Source: Haloterrigena turkmenica DSM 5511 (GTDB lineage: Archaea > Halobacteriota > Halobacteria > Halobacteriales > Natrialbaceae). Taken from it: 64,000 nucleotides of DNA. The notes below the pieces were generated by a model, which had not been told where the DNA came from, made no database searches, and saw only the letters and a list, made by a program, of their open reading frames with translations. Below, piece by piece: positions 34,295 to 42,216 of the stretch; the stretch's first letter is position 1, and each line of letters opens with the position of its first letter. The stretch lies in assembly GCF_000025325.1 (NCBI RefSeq), contig NC_013743.1, positions 3,410,001 through 3,474,000 of the forward strand, read 5' to 3'. A program made the translations under genes and the position numbers.

Positions 34295-34441
34295 CCGCGA
34301 GTGTGCGGAGTGAACGAGCGGCTTTTTGATGTCTTCGTGAGGACAATGAGCAAAGGATCAGCGAGAGCGTCGCTCTCGCAAGGGGATTTTTCAAGGAGTG
34401 GTGAGCATCGCGAGCGAACTCGACGAGAAAAAGGTCCACGT
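34295..34441. mobile_element. 3'-end element E2 behind the radical SAM gene (candidate)
   Basis: A 147-bp non-coding segment between the two copies of the gene end. It begins (from 34292, sharing the gta) with gtaccgcgag...gagcggctttttg, of which 32 of 39 positions equal element E1. It contains a perfect hairpin with 8-bp arms gcgagagc and loop gtc (34361-34379) and a second T-run (34386-34391), and ends with gagcgaac...gagaaaaaggt (34411-34435), again like E1. No protein is encoded. The T-runs after GC-rich sequence could end transcription of the radical SAM gene. The shared ends and the duplicated gene end argue for a common element family. Confidence 0.5.
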
Positions 34442-34476
34442 GACAGGTCGTCGAGCGGACGCCGTTAGCGCAAGTA
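34442..34476 (+). repeat. Direct repeat, distal copy of the radical SAM gene 3' end
   Basis: A decayed copy of the gene end, encoding QVVERTPLA in place of QVVERTPLV. The stop codon taa has become caa, so this copy no longer terminates. It marks the far border of element E2. Confidence 0.85.
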
Positions 34477-34683
34477 GTCGGTCCGCCTCGGTTGCGAACC
34501 GTCAGGAGTTCCGTCGAACACCGCGCTCGTGTCGGTTGGTGAGATCATAAGGACCGTTCCGCTGCACTCAAACTTGCGAAAGTGGCCGATATGATCATGC
34601 AGAAGCTATATTACCACCGATTCAGGAAACGCTGCTTATCGGGGCTGTAATAATGGGCCGTCCCCCGGTATGACCGGTCACTG

Positions 34684-35457
34684 ATGCAATTTCGAACGCT
34701 CGCTGTCGTCGCAGTTGCACTGCTCGTGGCCCTGTCGGGGTGTGCCGCCCTCGAGGGGGTAACGACCGACGACTCACCGAACGAGACGGACGCCGAGAAC
34801 GGGACGAATATCACGTCCGAGAACGGTGACGCCCAAGACACCGAGACGGACGTGACGGACCCAGCCGACGAAGACGAGACGGCGACCGCGGAGTGGCGGC
34901 CGCCGGAGGAGCCGAACCGGCCGCTGGAAAACAAACGCGAGGACCGGATCGAGAGCGTTTCGGTCGTCGATACGGAGCCCGCCGAGGACGGTGACGGCTA
35001 CTCGAACTTCAACCTCGAGGTCGTCGCCAACACGAGCATGGAGAATGTCGACCCGGCCGAACACGGCGACGTGGAAGGCGAGCCGTACTTCTTCGTCAAG
35101 ATCAACGAGGGGCCGGGCGACCGGAAGATCGTCGAGCGGACGGGAGAGGTCCAAATGAAGGAGAACGGCACGTTCCACATCGACGTCCGACCGGCCGGAC
35201 TCGAGGAGTTCGGCGAGGGGTCGCTGACCGTCGAGGTCTTCCTGATGGACGAGGACAAGGACTGGGACGACATCTACGACGCCGTGGCAACGGAGGTCGA
35301 GTTCAACCCGGAGACGGAGGACGGTGAGACTGACGCAGAAACGGACGACGGAAGCGAGAACGACTCGGAGACAGACGATGGAACCGGTGACGAGTCGGAG
35401 ATAGACGGGAACGAGTCAGAGACGGACGGGAACGAATCAAATACGACCGAAAACTAG
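34684..35457 (+). CDS. Haloarchaeal lipoprotein with acidic tails
   Basis: A 257-residue secreted lipoprotein with a Sec-type signal (QFRTLAVVAVALLVAL) and the lipobox LSGC (C20). An Asp/Glu/Thr-rich linker precedes a beta-rich domain (residues ~85-205: IESVSVVDTEP, NFNLEVVANTSMENVDP, GEVQMKENGTFHIDV, GSLTVEVFLMD), which resembles an immunoglobulin-like module. Several N-x-S/T sites (NET, NGT, NTS) suggest N-glycosylation. The last ~45 residues are pure Asp/Glu/Ser/Thr/Asn. A TATA-like ctatatta lies at 34605-34612, implying a leader of about 45 nt. Function unknown; surface-located. Confidence 0.7.
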   Translation: MQFRTLAVVAVALLVALSGCAALEGVTTDDSPNETDAENGTNITSENGDAQDTETDVTDPADEDETATAEWRPPEEPNRPLENKREDRIESVSVVDTEPAEDGDGYSNFNLEVVANTSMENVDPAEHGDVEGEPYFFVKINEGPGDRKIVERTGEVQMKENGTFHIDVRPAGLEEFGEGSLTVEVFLMDEDKDWDDIYDAVATEVEFNPETEDGETDAETDDGSENDSETDDGTGDESEIDGNESETDGNESNTTEN

Positions 35458-35489
35458 TTGCGACCGACCGGACGTCGGTCCAGCGGAAC

Positions 35490-36767
35490 TCAGTCGATCT
35501 CAGTCGGATCGATGTCGGGGAGGGTGATGAGATTCTCGCGGCCGATTCGGAGCTTCCGAATCCGGTCGTCGTCGTCCATCTCCGAGAGGAGTTGCGAGAC
35601 TTTCGCGTCGGACCAGCCGGTCTCCTTGACGATCGTCGCCTGTTTCATCCGCCCGCCGTTTTGCTCGAGCAGTCGCCGGACTCGCTCGTCGTCGCTTAGA
35701 AGTTCCTCGTCGATCACGTCGTCCGTATCCCCGTCGGGGCCGGCGTCGACCGCCTCGGTCTCGTCGAACTCGTGTTCGATTCCCGGCGGATCGGTCCTCG
35801 AAGCGCCGAAAGCAGTTCCCGAGCCGTCGGTTTCGGTCGCTCGGGGATATTCGGCGCCCGTGGGAGACTCGTCGTCGAACGGCCACGCCGATCGCTGGTA
35901 ACGGCTGACAAGTAGCGCTGCTCCCACAATAACCAAGACGAAGCCGCCGAACGCTGCGGCGATTCCCTCTGCCGTGAAAACCGACTCGCTGAGGGGATCG
36001 GGCTCGGACGGTGTCCCGCCGGATCCGCCCGGTGAATCAGTACGGAATAACTCCATCTCGAAGTCCCCTTCGGTGAAGCTCTTCGGTCCCTCGTAAACGA
36101 TAGTCCCGTTCTCGATCCCTGTCGGTGCGGCTTCGAAGCCGTAGTTCGGCGGTGACTCGACTACCAATCGCTGCCCGTCCTCGAGCGATCGGAGCCAGAC
36201 GCCGCCGTCGTCGGTCACGAACGCGTCGCCAAAGTGGACTTGCTGGCCGTCGACGACAGCGAAGTTCGTCCAAGTAAAGGAGTAGGAGATGATTCCCAAT
36301 TTCTGGCCGTTGCGGGATTCGATCCGCGGGTCGTTCCAGCTTTCGTTCTCGAAGGCCATCTCGCGGCCGGTCGAGCGCTCGGCGAGGACACGTGCCTGAT
36401 CGTACTTCTTGACGTCGTAGCCGACGTCGCTGTTTGCAACGGACTCAGCGTACTGTTTGAACTGATCGGTCTCGTTTTCCGAGAGTCGAAAGCGACTCTC
36501 GAGCGTCCAGCGAACGTCGCCGTCTTCGGTCACGTTGAGACGGATCACCTGCCTGGTGTCGGCCCGCTCCGGTTGATACTCCTGATCAGCGTCTTGGACC
36601 GACGACTCGAGGGTGGCGGAAGCGAGCCGCGACTGGGAAGCAGAAAGCGCGGCGGACTCGTCGGCGGTCGACGTCGCGGCCGTCGCGGGAGCGATGACGA
36701 CCGTTCCGACGGTGAGCGCGGCGAGGAGGACGGATAGGGCGAGGGCAACAGCGGTTGATAACCGCAT
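35490..36767 (-). CDS. Membrane-anchored winged-helix regulator with extracellular domain
   Basis: A 425-residue protein. A signal peptide (RLSTAVALALSVLLAALTV) leads to an extracellular beta-rich domain (~30-250), then one membrane helix (~260-283, AAFGGFVLVIVGAALLV). An acidic linker leads to a cytoplasmic winged helix (~345-425: SDDERVRRLLEQNGGRMKQA, then WSDAKVSQLLSEMDD). This is the haloarchaeal DUF7345/DUF7343-like layout: an outside sensor wired directly to a DNA-binding domain. The ATG at 36767 is the start; an upstream extension would precede the signal peptide. It is divergent from the secreted-protein gene at 36927 and probably senses or controls it. Confidence 0.75.
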   Translation of the reverse strand: MRLSTAVALALSVLLAALTVGTVVIAPATAATSTADESAALSASQSRLASATLESSVQDADQEYQPERADTRQVIRLNVTEDGDVRWTLESRFRLSENETDQFKQYAESVANSDVGYDVKKYDQARVLAERSTGREMAFENESWNDPRIESRNGQKLGIISYSFTWTNFAVVDGQQVHFGDAFVTDDGGVWLRSLEDGQRLVVESPPNYGFEAAPTGIENGTIVYEGPKSFTEGDFEMELFRTDSPGGSGGTPSEPDPLSESVFTAEGIAAAFGGFVLVIVGAALLVSRYQRSAWPFDDESPTGAEYPRATETDGSGTAFGASRTDPPGIEHEFDETEAVDAGPDGDTDDVIDEELLSDDERVRRLLEQNGGRMKQATIVKETGWSDAKVSQLLSEMDDDDRIRKLRIGRENLITLPDIDPTEID

Positions 36768-36926
36768 ACGTACCAACTGGTTGATCGCAGGGGAAAAAAC
36801 CCTTTCCATCCAAACAATGCGACATTACCACTCTGAGCGGATGCTCCCGAGCGATCATAAGTGCCGATTACTGGCCGTCTCGGTCGGGCGACTCCTTTTT
36901 GTACGTCGGGAAAAAAGACAGTATCG

Positions 36927-38204
36927 ATGAGACACCCGGTTCCGATCATTCTCGCCGTGCTTCTCGCTCTCTCGTTGCCGGTTTCGGCAATTGGAACCGC
37001 TGGATCCGCGGGATCGGCGACCGTTGCTAATGAGAGCGACGACGAGGAACAGACATTCCAATTCCAAAATCCGTCTGTTTCGGTCGAAGGTGACCACGCG
37101 CAACTCGAAGGAACGCCGAACAGGCTCGTCCTTCGGGGAGACGGGAAGACGGCGTATGCCACCCCGACACTCGATTTCGGCCTCGCAGTTTCGAGCCACG
37201 ATGAATCGATTCACACCGATTACCGGACGTACGCGTTCGAAAATTCCCTGGGAGAGATCGAAGGCGACGAGAACCGCACCGAAGCCGTCGTTGCGGAGCT
37301 CGAACGTATCGAGGAACGCATCGAAAACCTCCGTGAGCGCGAACAGAGGATCGTCGCGGCCAACGCCGCAGCTGATAGCGACGTCAGCGAGGAGGAAGTC
37401 CTCCAAACGCTCGCGCGCAATTACTACGAAGCGCAGGTTCTACAGCGAGCCTTGAACGATCTCGACAGACAGTCCGCTGGAATCGTCGATATCTCGGACT
37501 CAGTCGACGCGCTCACCGCCGAACTCGAAGTGTATCGCGGTCCGATTCGCACGGATATCGAGCGTGCGATTCGCGGCGTCGACGAATCGGATGACGCCGC
37601 GGAATCGAATCCGACGATCCTACTCGAGTCCGCGTCGAACGGTCTCACCCTCTCGATGCTCGACGGGGACACGTACGTTCGCGAGACAACTCGGTACGAC
37701 AATCGCGCGCGTGATCGGTCCGACCAGATCAGGACGATGGACAATGCGCGCGGGACCGCACAGGAACTCTACCCGTGGGCATTTGAAACGACGACCGGGA
37801 CGTACACGATCAAGCACGACGCTACGAATCTGTATCAGGTTCAGGCGCTGTCGCACGATCAAGGTCAGCTCACGGTTTACTTTGACGGCGGATCAAACGC
37901 TGTCTACCACGAGCGCCAGACGCTCGATATAGATTCTATTCCGATCGAAACCACCGACGCGATGTCCAGCGACAATGTGACCGCGACGCTCGAGCGCACG
38001 CCGGACACCGCACCGGCGAGGATTACCGTCACGGAGTCGGGAAGCGAGACACACGTCGACGCAACGGTCACCGTCGACGGGACAGTCGTCGGCGAGACAG
38101 GTGAGGACGGGAAATTCTGGTTCGTGCCGCCGACCGACGGGTTCGAACTCACGGTCCGTGCGGAATCAACGTCGCTAAACGCGGTCGAATTTCCGAGACG
38201 GTAA
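36927..38204 (+). CDS. Secreted protein, DUF7096-like, divergent from the membrane regulator
   Basis: A 425-residue exported protein with a Sec signal (PVPIILAVLLALSLPVSA). Residues ~95-225 form long helices with heptad character (VVAELERIEERIENLRERE, then LQRALNDLDRQSAGIVD), probably a coiled-coil stalk. The C-terminal part contains a small beta-sandwich (VDATVTVDGTVVGETGEDGK) like a carboxypeptidase-regulatory module. The ATG at 36927 is preferred because the frame's earlier ATG (36861) precedes the signal peptide. It shares a 159-bp promoter region with the membrane-anchored regulator. No enzyme motif is seen; a surface role is likely. The family name is from memory and less certain. Confidence 0.7.
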   Translation: MRHPVPIILAVLLALSLPVSAIGTAGSAGSATVANESDDEEQTFQFQNPSVSVEGDHAQLEGTPNRLVLRGDGKTAYATPTLDFGLAVSSHDESIHTDYRTYAFENSLGEIEGDENRTEAVVAELERIEERIENLREREQRIVAANAAADSDVSEEEVLQTLARNYYEAQVLQRALNDLDRQSAGIVDISDSVDALTAELEVYRGPIRTDIERAIRGVDESDDAAESNPTILLESASNGLTLSMLDGDTYVRETTRYDNRARDRSDQIRTMDNARGTAQELYPWAFETTTGTYTIKHDATNLYQVQALSHDQGQLTVYFDGGSNAVYHERQTLDIDSIPIETTDAMSSDNVTATLERTPDTAPARITVTESGSETHVDATVTVDGTVVGETGEDGKFWFVPPTDGFELTVRAESTSLNAVEFPRR

Positions 38205-38352
38205 TACCGAAGACCGTCTTCCTGTACCACTTTTGTGAAGTTTCTGGATTTTTCTAGCTGATTCGACACCGGTTCCCTGTGACTGGACCGGAAGCATCGA
38301 CACTATCGTTCGGTGCCCTGTCGCGATCCTCGCGGGTTCCGGTAGCCAGATT

Positions 38353-38360
38353 GCTTATAC
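38353..38360 (+). promoter_or_regulatory. TATA box for the subtilase gene
   Basis: gcttatac lies about 28 bp before the ATG at 38385, giving a nearly leaderless transcript. Confidence 0.5.
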
Positions 38361-38384
38361 CACGTGACTTTCTGGTAGTAACTA

Positions 38385-41285
38385 ATGTCTGGATTTCCGA
38401 TACGCTGCCGTCGGCTCATCGTAGTCTCTCTGGCGGTGGTTCTTTGTACCTCACTGTTATTTCCAATCGGTTTGGCGGCCGGAAGCGATCCGCTCGCGGA
38501 CGCGGCCAAAACGGGTGACACAGTCTCCCAGCAATCGGCCGACGGTGTGACTGCAGTCGAACGCTCGAAGCCCGCACAGATCGACCCGACACTCGAGGAT
38601 GCCGACGGTATCGTGGAGGTAATTGTCCGACTCGAGAGCGACCGGATGACCGCGATATCGACCGGTGAAACGAAACCGGCGGCGTTGCGGGCCGCCGCAG
38701 ACGACTCACAGACATCGCTCGAGCGCGCGGCCGAGACGACTGCGGGACTCGACGTCGAACGACAGTTCTGGCTCGCGAACGCCGCATTGGTGGCAGTCGA
38801 CACCGATCGCGTCGCTCTAGAGACGGTCGGTTCGATCGACGGCGTCGTCGAAATTCACGCCGACGCCGCCGTGGAACTCGCAGCGGGGGCGACAGCGTCC
38901 AACCCGAACGCCTCGACAGTCGGTCCGCGATCCGGACCGACTGCTAACAGATCGACGACGAACGGGTCGTCAATGACCGCAGCGACGGGGTTTGGTAGTG
39001 CGTATACTTACGGCCTCGAGCAACTCTCCGTGCCTGCAGCCCAAGAGAAATACGGCGCCCGCGGCAACGGAGCGACGGTCGCAGTCCTCGATACGGGCGC
39101 CGACGACTCACATCCCGACGTGACGGTCGATGCGTGGCGGGATTTCTCTGGCAAATCGTCGACGCCGATGGATTACAACGGCCACGGGACCCACGTCGCC
39201 GGGACAGTCGTCGGCGGCGACGCGAGCGGGACGCAGATCGGCGTCGCACCCGAGGCGAACCTGCTCGCCGGCGCCGTTCTGACTGACTGTACCGACGGGA
39301 GTTGCGTCGGCCGGACGTCGGACGTGATCTCCGGCATGCAGTGGGCTGTCGATAACGGCGCCGACGTTATCAGCTTGAGTCTCGGTTCCGAGGGGTACAC
39401 CACCTCTTATATCAGCGCCGTTCGGAACGCGGAAGCCAGCGGTACCGCCGTCGTCGCTAGCGCCGGAAACGGCGGCGACGGCGTCTCCTCGTCGCCGGGA
39501 AACGTCTACGACGCTATCAGTGCCGGGGCCACCGACGAGAGGAAGCGCGTCGCTGACTTCTCGAGCGGTGAGGTCATCGATACTCGCGACGCGTGGGGGT
39601 GGCGCGCGCCCGACGAGTGGCCCAGCAGCTACGTCGTTCCGACGGTGACGGCGCCCGGCGAGCGCGTCCTCAGCGCGTCCTCGAACGGCGGCTACGTTCG
39701 CAAGAGCGGAACTAGTATGGCCACACCCCACGTCGCGGGCGTGGTCGCGCTGTTGCAGGGGGCGACCGACCGACACCTCGAGCCCGACGAGATCGAGGCG
39801 GCGCTGACGGAAACGGCCGCGAAGCCGGCCGGAGAACCCGAGGAGCAGGACACCAGATACGGTCACGGGATCATCGACGCGGTCGCCGCCCTCGAGGCGG
39901 CCGGGTCGTTCGCGACCGTCGAAGGGACGGTGACCGATACGGTGACGGACAAGCCGATCGCGGATGCGACCGTCACTCTCGAGGGCGACGACGGAACCGT
40001 TTCCGAGACGACGACCGACCTTTACGGGCGGTACGAACTCAAAGGCGTCACCGGCGACCGCGAGTACGCCCTCACTATCGCTGCCGACGGGTACGAGACG
40101 AGCAGCGAGACACGGTTCGTGCCGGCCGACGAGACGACGACGGTCGACGTCTCGCTCGCCGGTGACGGGGAACTCGAGGTGATCCTCACGGACGACCAGT
40201 TCGGCGACGGGATCGCGAACGGAACCGTAACGGCGACGACCTGGTACGGCACGTATCCGGCGAGCCACGAGGGCGACGGGAGCTACGTCGTCAGGGACGT
40301 CCCCACTCGAGGCGAGTATACGCTGACCGCGGCCGCACCGGGATACGACGACCGAGAGCGCGACGTAACGGTGACGAAGTCAGGGACGCACGTCACTGAG
40401 CGGTTCGAGCTCACGGGCGACGCGACGCTCGAGATCGCCGCCGAAGACGCGGTGACGGGGACACCGATCTCGAACGCGACCGTCGTTATCGAACGCTCGG
40501 ACGGCGCTTCGTTCGAAGCCGCCGACCCGACGGACGGTGCCGGGACGGTCGCGGTCACGATACCGGGAACCGACGAGGAGTACACCGTCTGCGTCGACGC
40601 AGCGGGATACGAGACGGGAACTGAGTCACGAATCGTCTCGAGCGGGGATGACACGGACGTCGGTCTCGCACTCGAGGGAGACGGCGTTCTCGAGGTGATC
40701 CTCGAGGACGCGCAGTTCGGTGACGGCATCGCGGACGCGACCGTCGACGCGATCGGCCGACAGGGGACGTATTCAGGCGTTCACACGAAGCACGGAACGT
40801 ACCGCATCGAATCCGTTCCCGGCGGTGACGAGTACGCGGTGAACGTGTCCGCGGCGGGCTACGTCGACGAGACGCTCTCGATGGAAATCGATTCGAACCG
40901 AACGGCGCGTGAACGGGCGGTTCTCGAGGGCGACGCGACGCTGTCGGTGACCGTCACCGACGAGGACGGCGATCCGATCGACGGCGCGACCGTTACGATC
41001 GAACGCCCGGGCGGAACCTCGTTCGCGGTCGCCAACGAGACGGATTCGGACGGCACACTCGAGACGACCGTGTCCGGAACCGGTGTAGGATATGCAGTCG
41101 AAGTCGGTGCGGAGGGATACGAGTCGGAGCGCGTGACGACGGAGGAGATCTCGAGCGGAGCGACCGAGTCCGTCACCGTCACGATGACGGCGGCCGACAA
41201 CGGTGTCCCTGGATTTGGAATCGCAGTCGGCGTGATTGCCTTAGTGACGGCGCTCGTCGTCGGTATCTCGCGTCGGACACCATAG
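38385..41285 (+). CDS. Secreted subtilisin-family protease with repeat domains and PGF-CTERM
   Basis: A 966-residue extracellular serine protease. A signal peptide at residues ~8-32 is followed by an I9-like propeptide (~60-170) and the S8 catalytic domain with triad D236 (VLDTGAD), H267 (NGHGTHVAG) and S444 (GTSMATPH). From residue ~510 come five carboxypeptidase-regulatory-like beta modules with recurring motifs (ADATVTLEGDDG, GDGELEVILTD.QFGDGIA, SNATVVIERSDG, GATVTIERPGG, YEVGA.GYES). The tail NGVPGFGIAVGVIALVTALV plus RR is a PGF-CTERM anchor, so the enzyme should be attached to the cell surface rather than released like halolysins. It lies two genes from the S-layer-type gene and could process or remodel surface proteins. 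Confidence 0.93.
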   Translation: MSGFPIRCRRLIVVSLAVVLCTSLLFPIGLAAGSDPLADAAKTGDTVSQQSADGVTAVERSKPAQIDPTLEDADGIVEVIVRLESDRMTAISTGETKPAALRAAADDSQTSLERAAETTAGLDVERQFWLANAALVAVDTDRVALETVGSIDGVVEIHADAAVELAAGATASNPNASTVGPRSGPTANRSTTNGSSMTAATGFGSAYTYGLEQLSVPAAQEKYGARGNGATVAVLDTGADDSHPDVTVDAWRDFSGKSSTPMDYNGHGTHVAGTVVGGDASGTQIGVAPEANLLAGAVLTDCTDGSCVGRTSDVISGMQWAVDNGADVISLSLGSEGYTTSYISAVRNAEASGTAVVASAGNGGDGVSSSPGNVYDAISAGATDERKRVADFSSGEVIDTRDAWGWRAPDEWPSSYVVPTVTAPGERVLSASSNGGYVRKSGTSMATPHVAGVVALLQGATDRHLEPDEIEAALTETAAKPAGEPEEQDTRYGHGIIDAVAALEAAGSFATVEGTVTDTVTDKPIADATVTLEGDDGTVSETTTDLYGRYELKGVTGDREYALTIAADGYETSSETRFVPADETTTVDVSLAGDGELEVILTDDQFGDGIANGTVTATTWYGTYPASHEGDGSYVVRDVPTRGEYTLTAAAPGYDDRERDVTVTKSGTHVTERFELTGDATLEIAAEDAVTGTPISNATVVIERSDGASFEAADPTDGAGTVAVTIPGTDEEYTVCVDAAGYETGTESRIVSSGDDTDVGLALEGDGVLEVILEDAQFGDGIADATVDAIGRQGTYSGVHTKHGTYRIESVPGGDEYAVNVSAAGYVDETLSMEIDSNRTARERAVLEGDATLSVTVTDEDGDPIDGATVTIERPGGTSFAVANETDSDGTLETTVSGTGVGYAVEVGAEGYESERVTTEEISSGATESVTVTMTAADNGVPGFGIAVGVIALVTALVVGISRRTP

Positions 41286-42147
41286 ATCGTCTGTTCAGTG
41301 TAATCGACGCTCGGACGCCAGTACTGCTCGAGTGTCCTGTTCCCTTCGCATGCTACTGAGCAGTCGGTTCCCTGTGCACGGATAGAATTCATCGTCTCGA
41401 AACGTCTCCGTTGACACCCTGAAACAGCAGCCGATGGCTGCCGTCGCGGAGTCCCCCATCCGCGCGATAGTGTGTCACCGGATCGGCGATCGAAATCGAA
41501 TCGGGTCAGAGAGACGATCGACCGATCTCGGTCCGTGGCGAGGCAGTTGCCTCAGTGCAGTCGGCTCCCGTCGTCAACGACAGCGAGCGGTGCCTCGCCG
41601 GATAGCTCATTCGACCATCGGAAAGTAAGCGTACTGGCCGGTCAGTCGTCCGATATCGGGTTGCAGCCTCCGATCTCGTCGTTCGGCCAGTACTCGAGTA
41701 GCTCTCGAGCAGCTTGCGTCGATCGGCAAGACGAAGGCGACGAATCAAGCGCGGATTCTCAGTTCGAACGGAACAGCGAGCTCCACGCTCGACTCGAGGC
41801 TGTGTGGACAGACGCGATCACCGAACGGGACACACACGACTGTCGAACAGTGGCTCTCTCGAGTCGAGTTGCTCTACGGTCGAGTCGAGCTGGCTGCGCG
41901 ACGTCAGGTCTCGAGTGGCTCTTGACCCGGTGTGTCCGTCAGGTCCAGTTCCGGCTCGGTGTGCTGGACTCGAGGCCACCGATGATTGCGTCCGAAGTGG
42001 TACACTGTGAACCGTCGACCGGTGGACTGCCGAGGTGAGGCCTCGAGCAGTCGGCACGGAATCGGTCACGGTGACGGCGTCGGTCGCGAAAAGAGTACGT
42101 CCGCGGCGGGTCGCGGACAGCGCTGTCGCTCGAGGTGTAGCGTCCAA
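41286..42147. other. Long non-coding interval between the protease and S-layer-type genes
   Basis: Some 860 bp with no gene I can support. Open frames on both strands (for instance 41472-42038 on the plus strand) have Ser/Arg-rich, non-haloarchaeal composition, no hydrophobic core and no family features. The region carries many tcgag/ctcgag-type words (41865-41985) but no inverted terminal repeats or transposase remnants I can recognise. It may be decayed DNA. Confidence 0.5.
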
Positions 42148-42190
42148 GAAAAAATCAGCGTACCGCAGGGTCGACCTCACCGCGAGGTCG
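42148..42190 (-). terminator. Terminator of the S-layer-type gene
   Basis: Reading the minus strand from the stop at 42217, an inverted repeat with 7-bp arms (cgacctc / gaggtcg, 42172-42190, 5-nt loop) is followed about 16 nt on by a run of six T (attttttc). A strong terminator is expected for a highly expressed surface protein. Confidence 0.65.
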
Positions 42191-42216
42191 GTGGTTCGAA
42201 CGAGTGCGTCGCAGCC

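Noticed and set aside
41472-42038. 188-codon frame in the gap between the protease and S-layer-type genes
   Set aside because: Ser/Arg/Cys-rich, not acidic, without hydrophobic core, start signal or recognisable family; overlapping frames on both strands are equally long.
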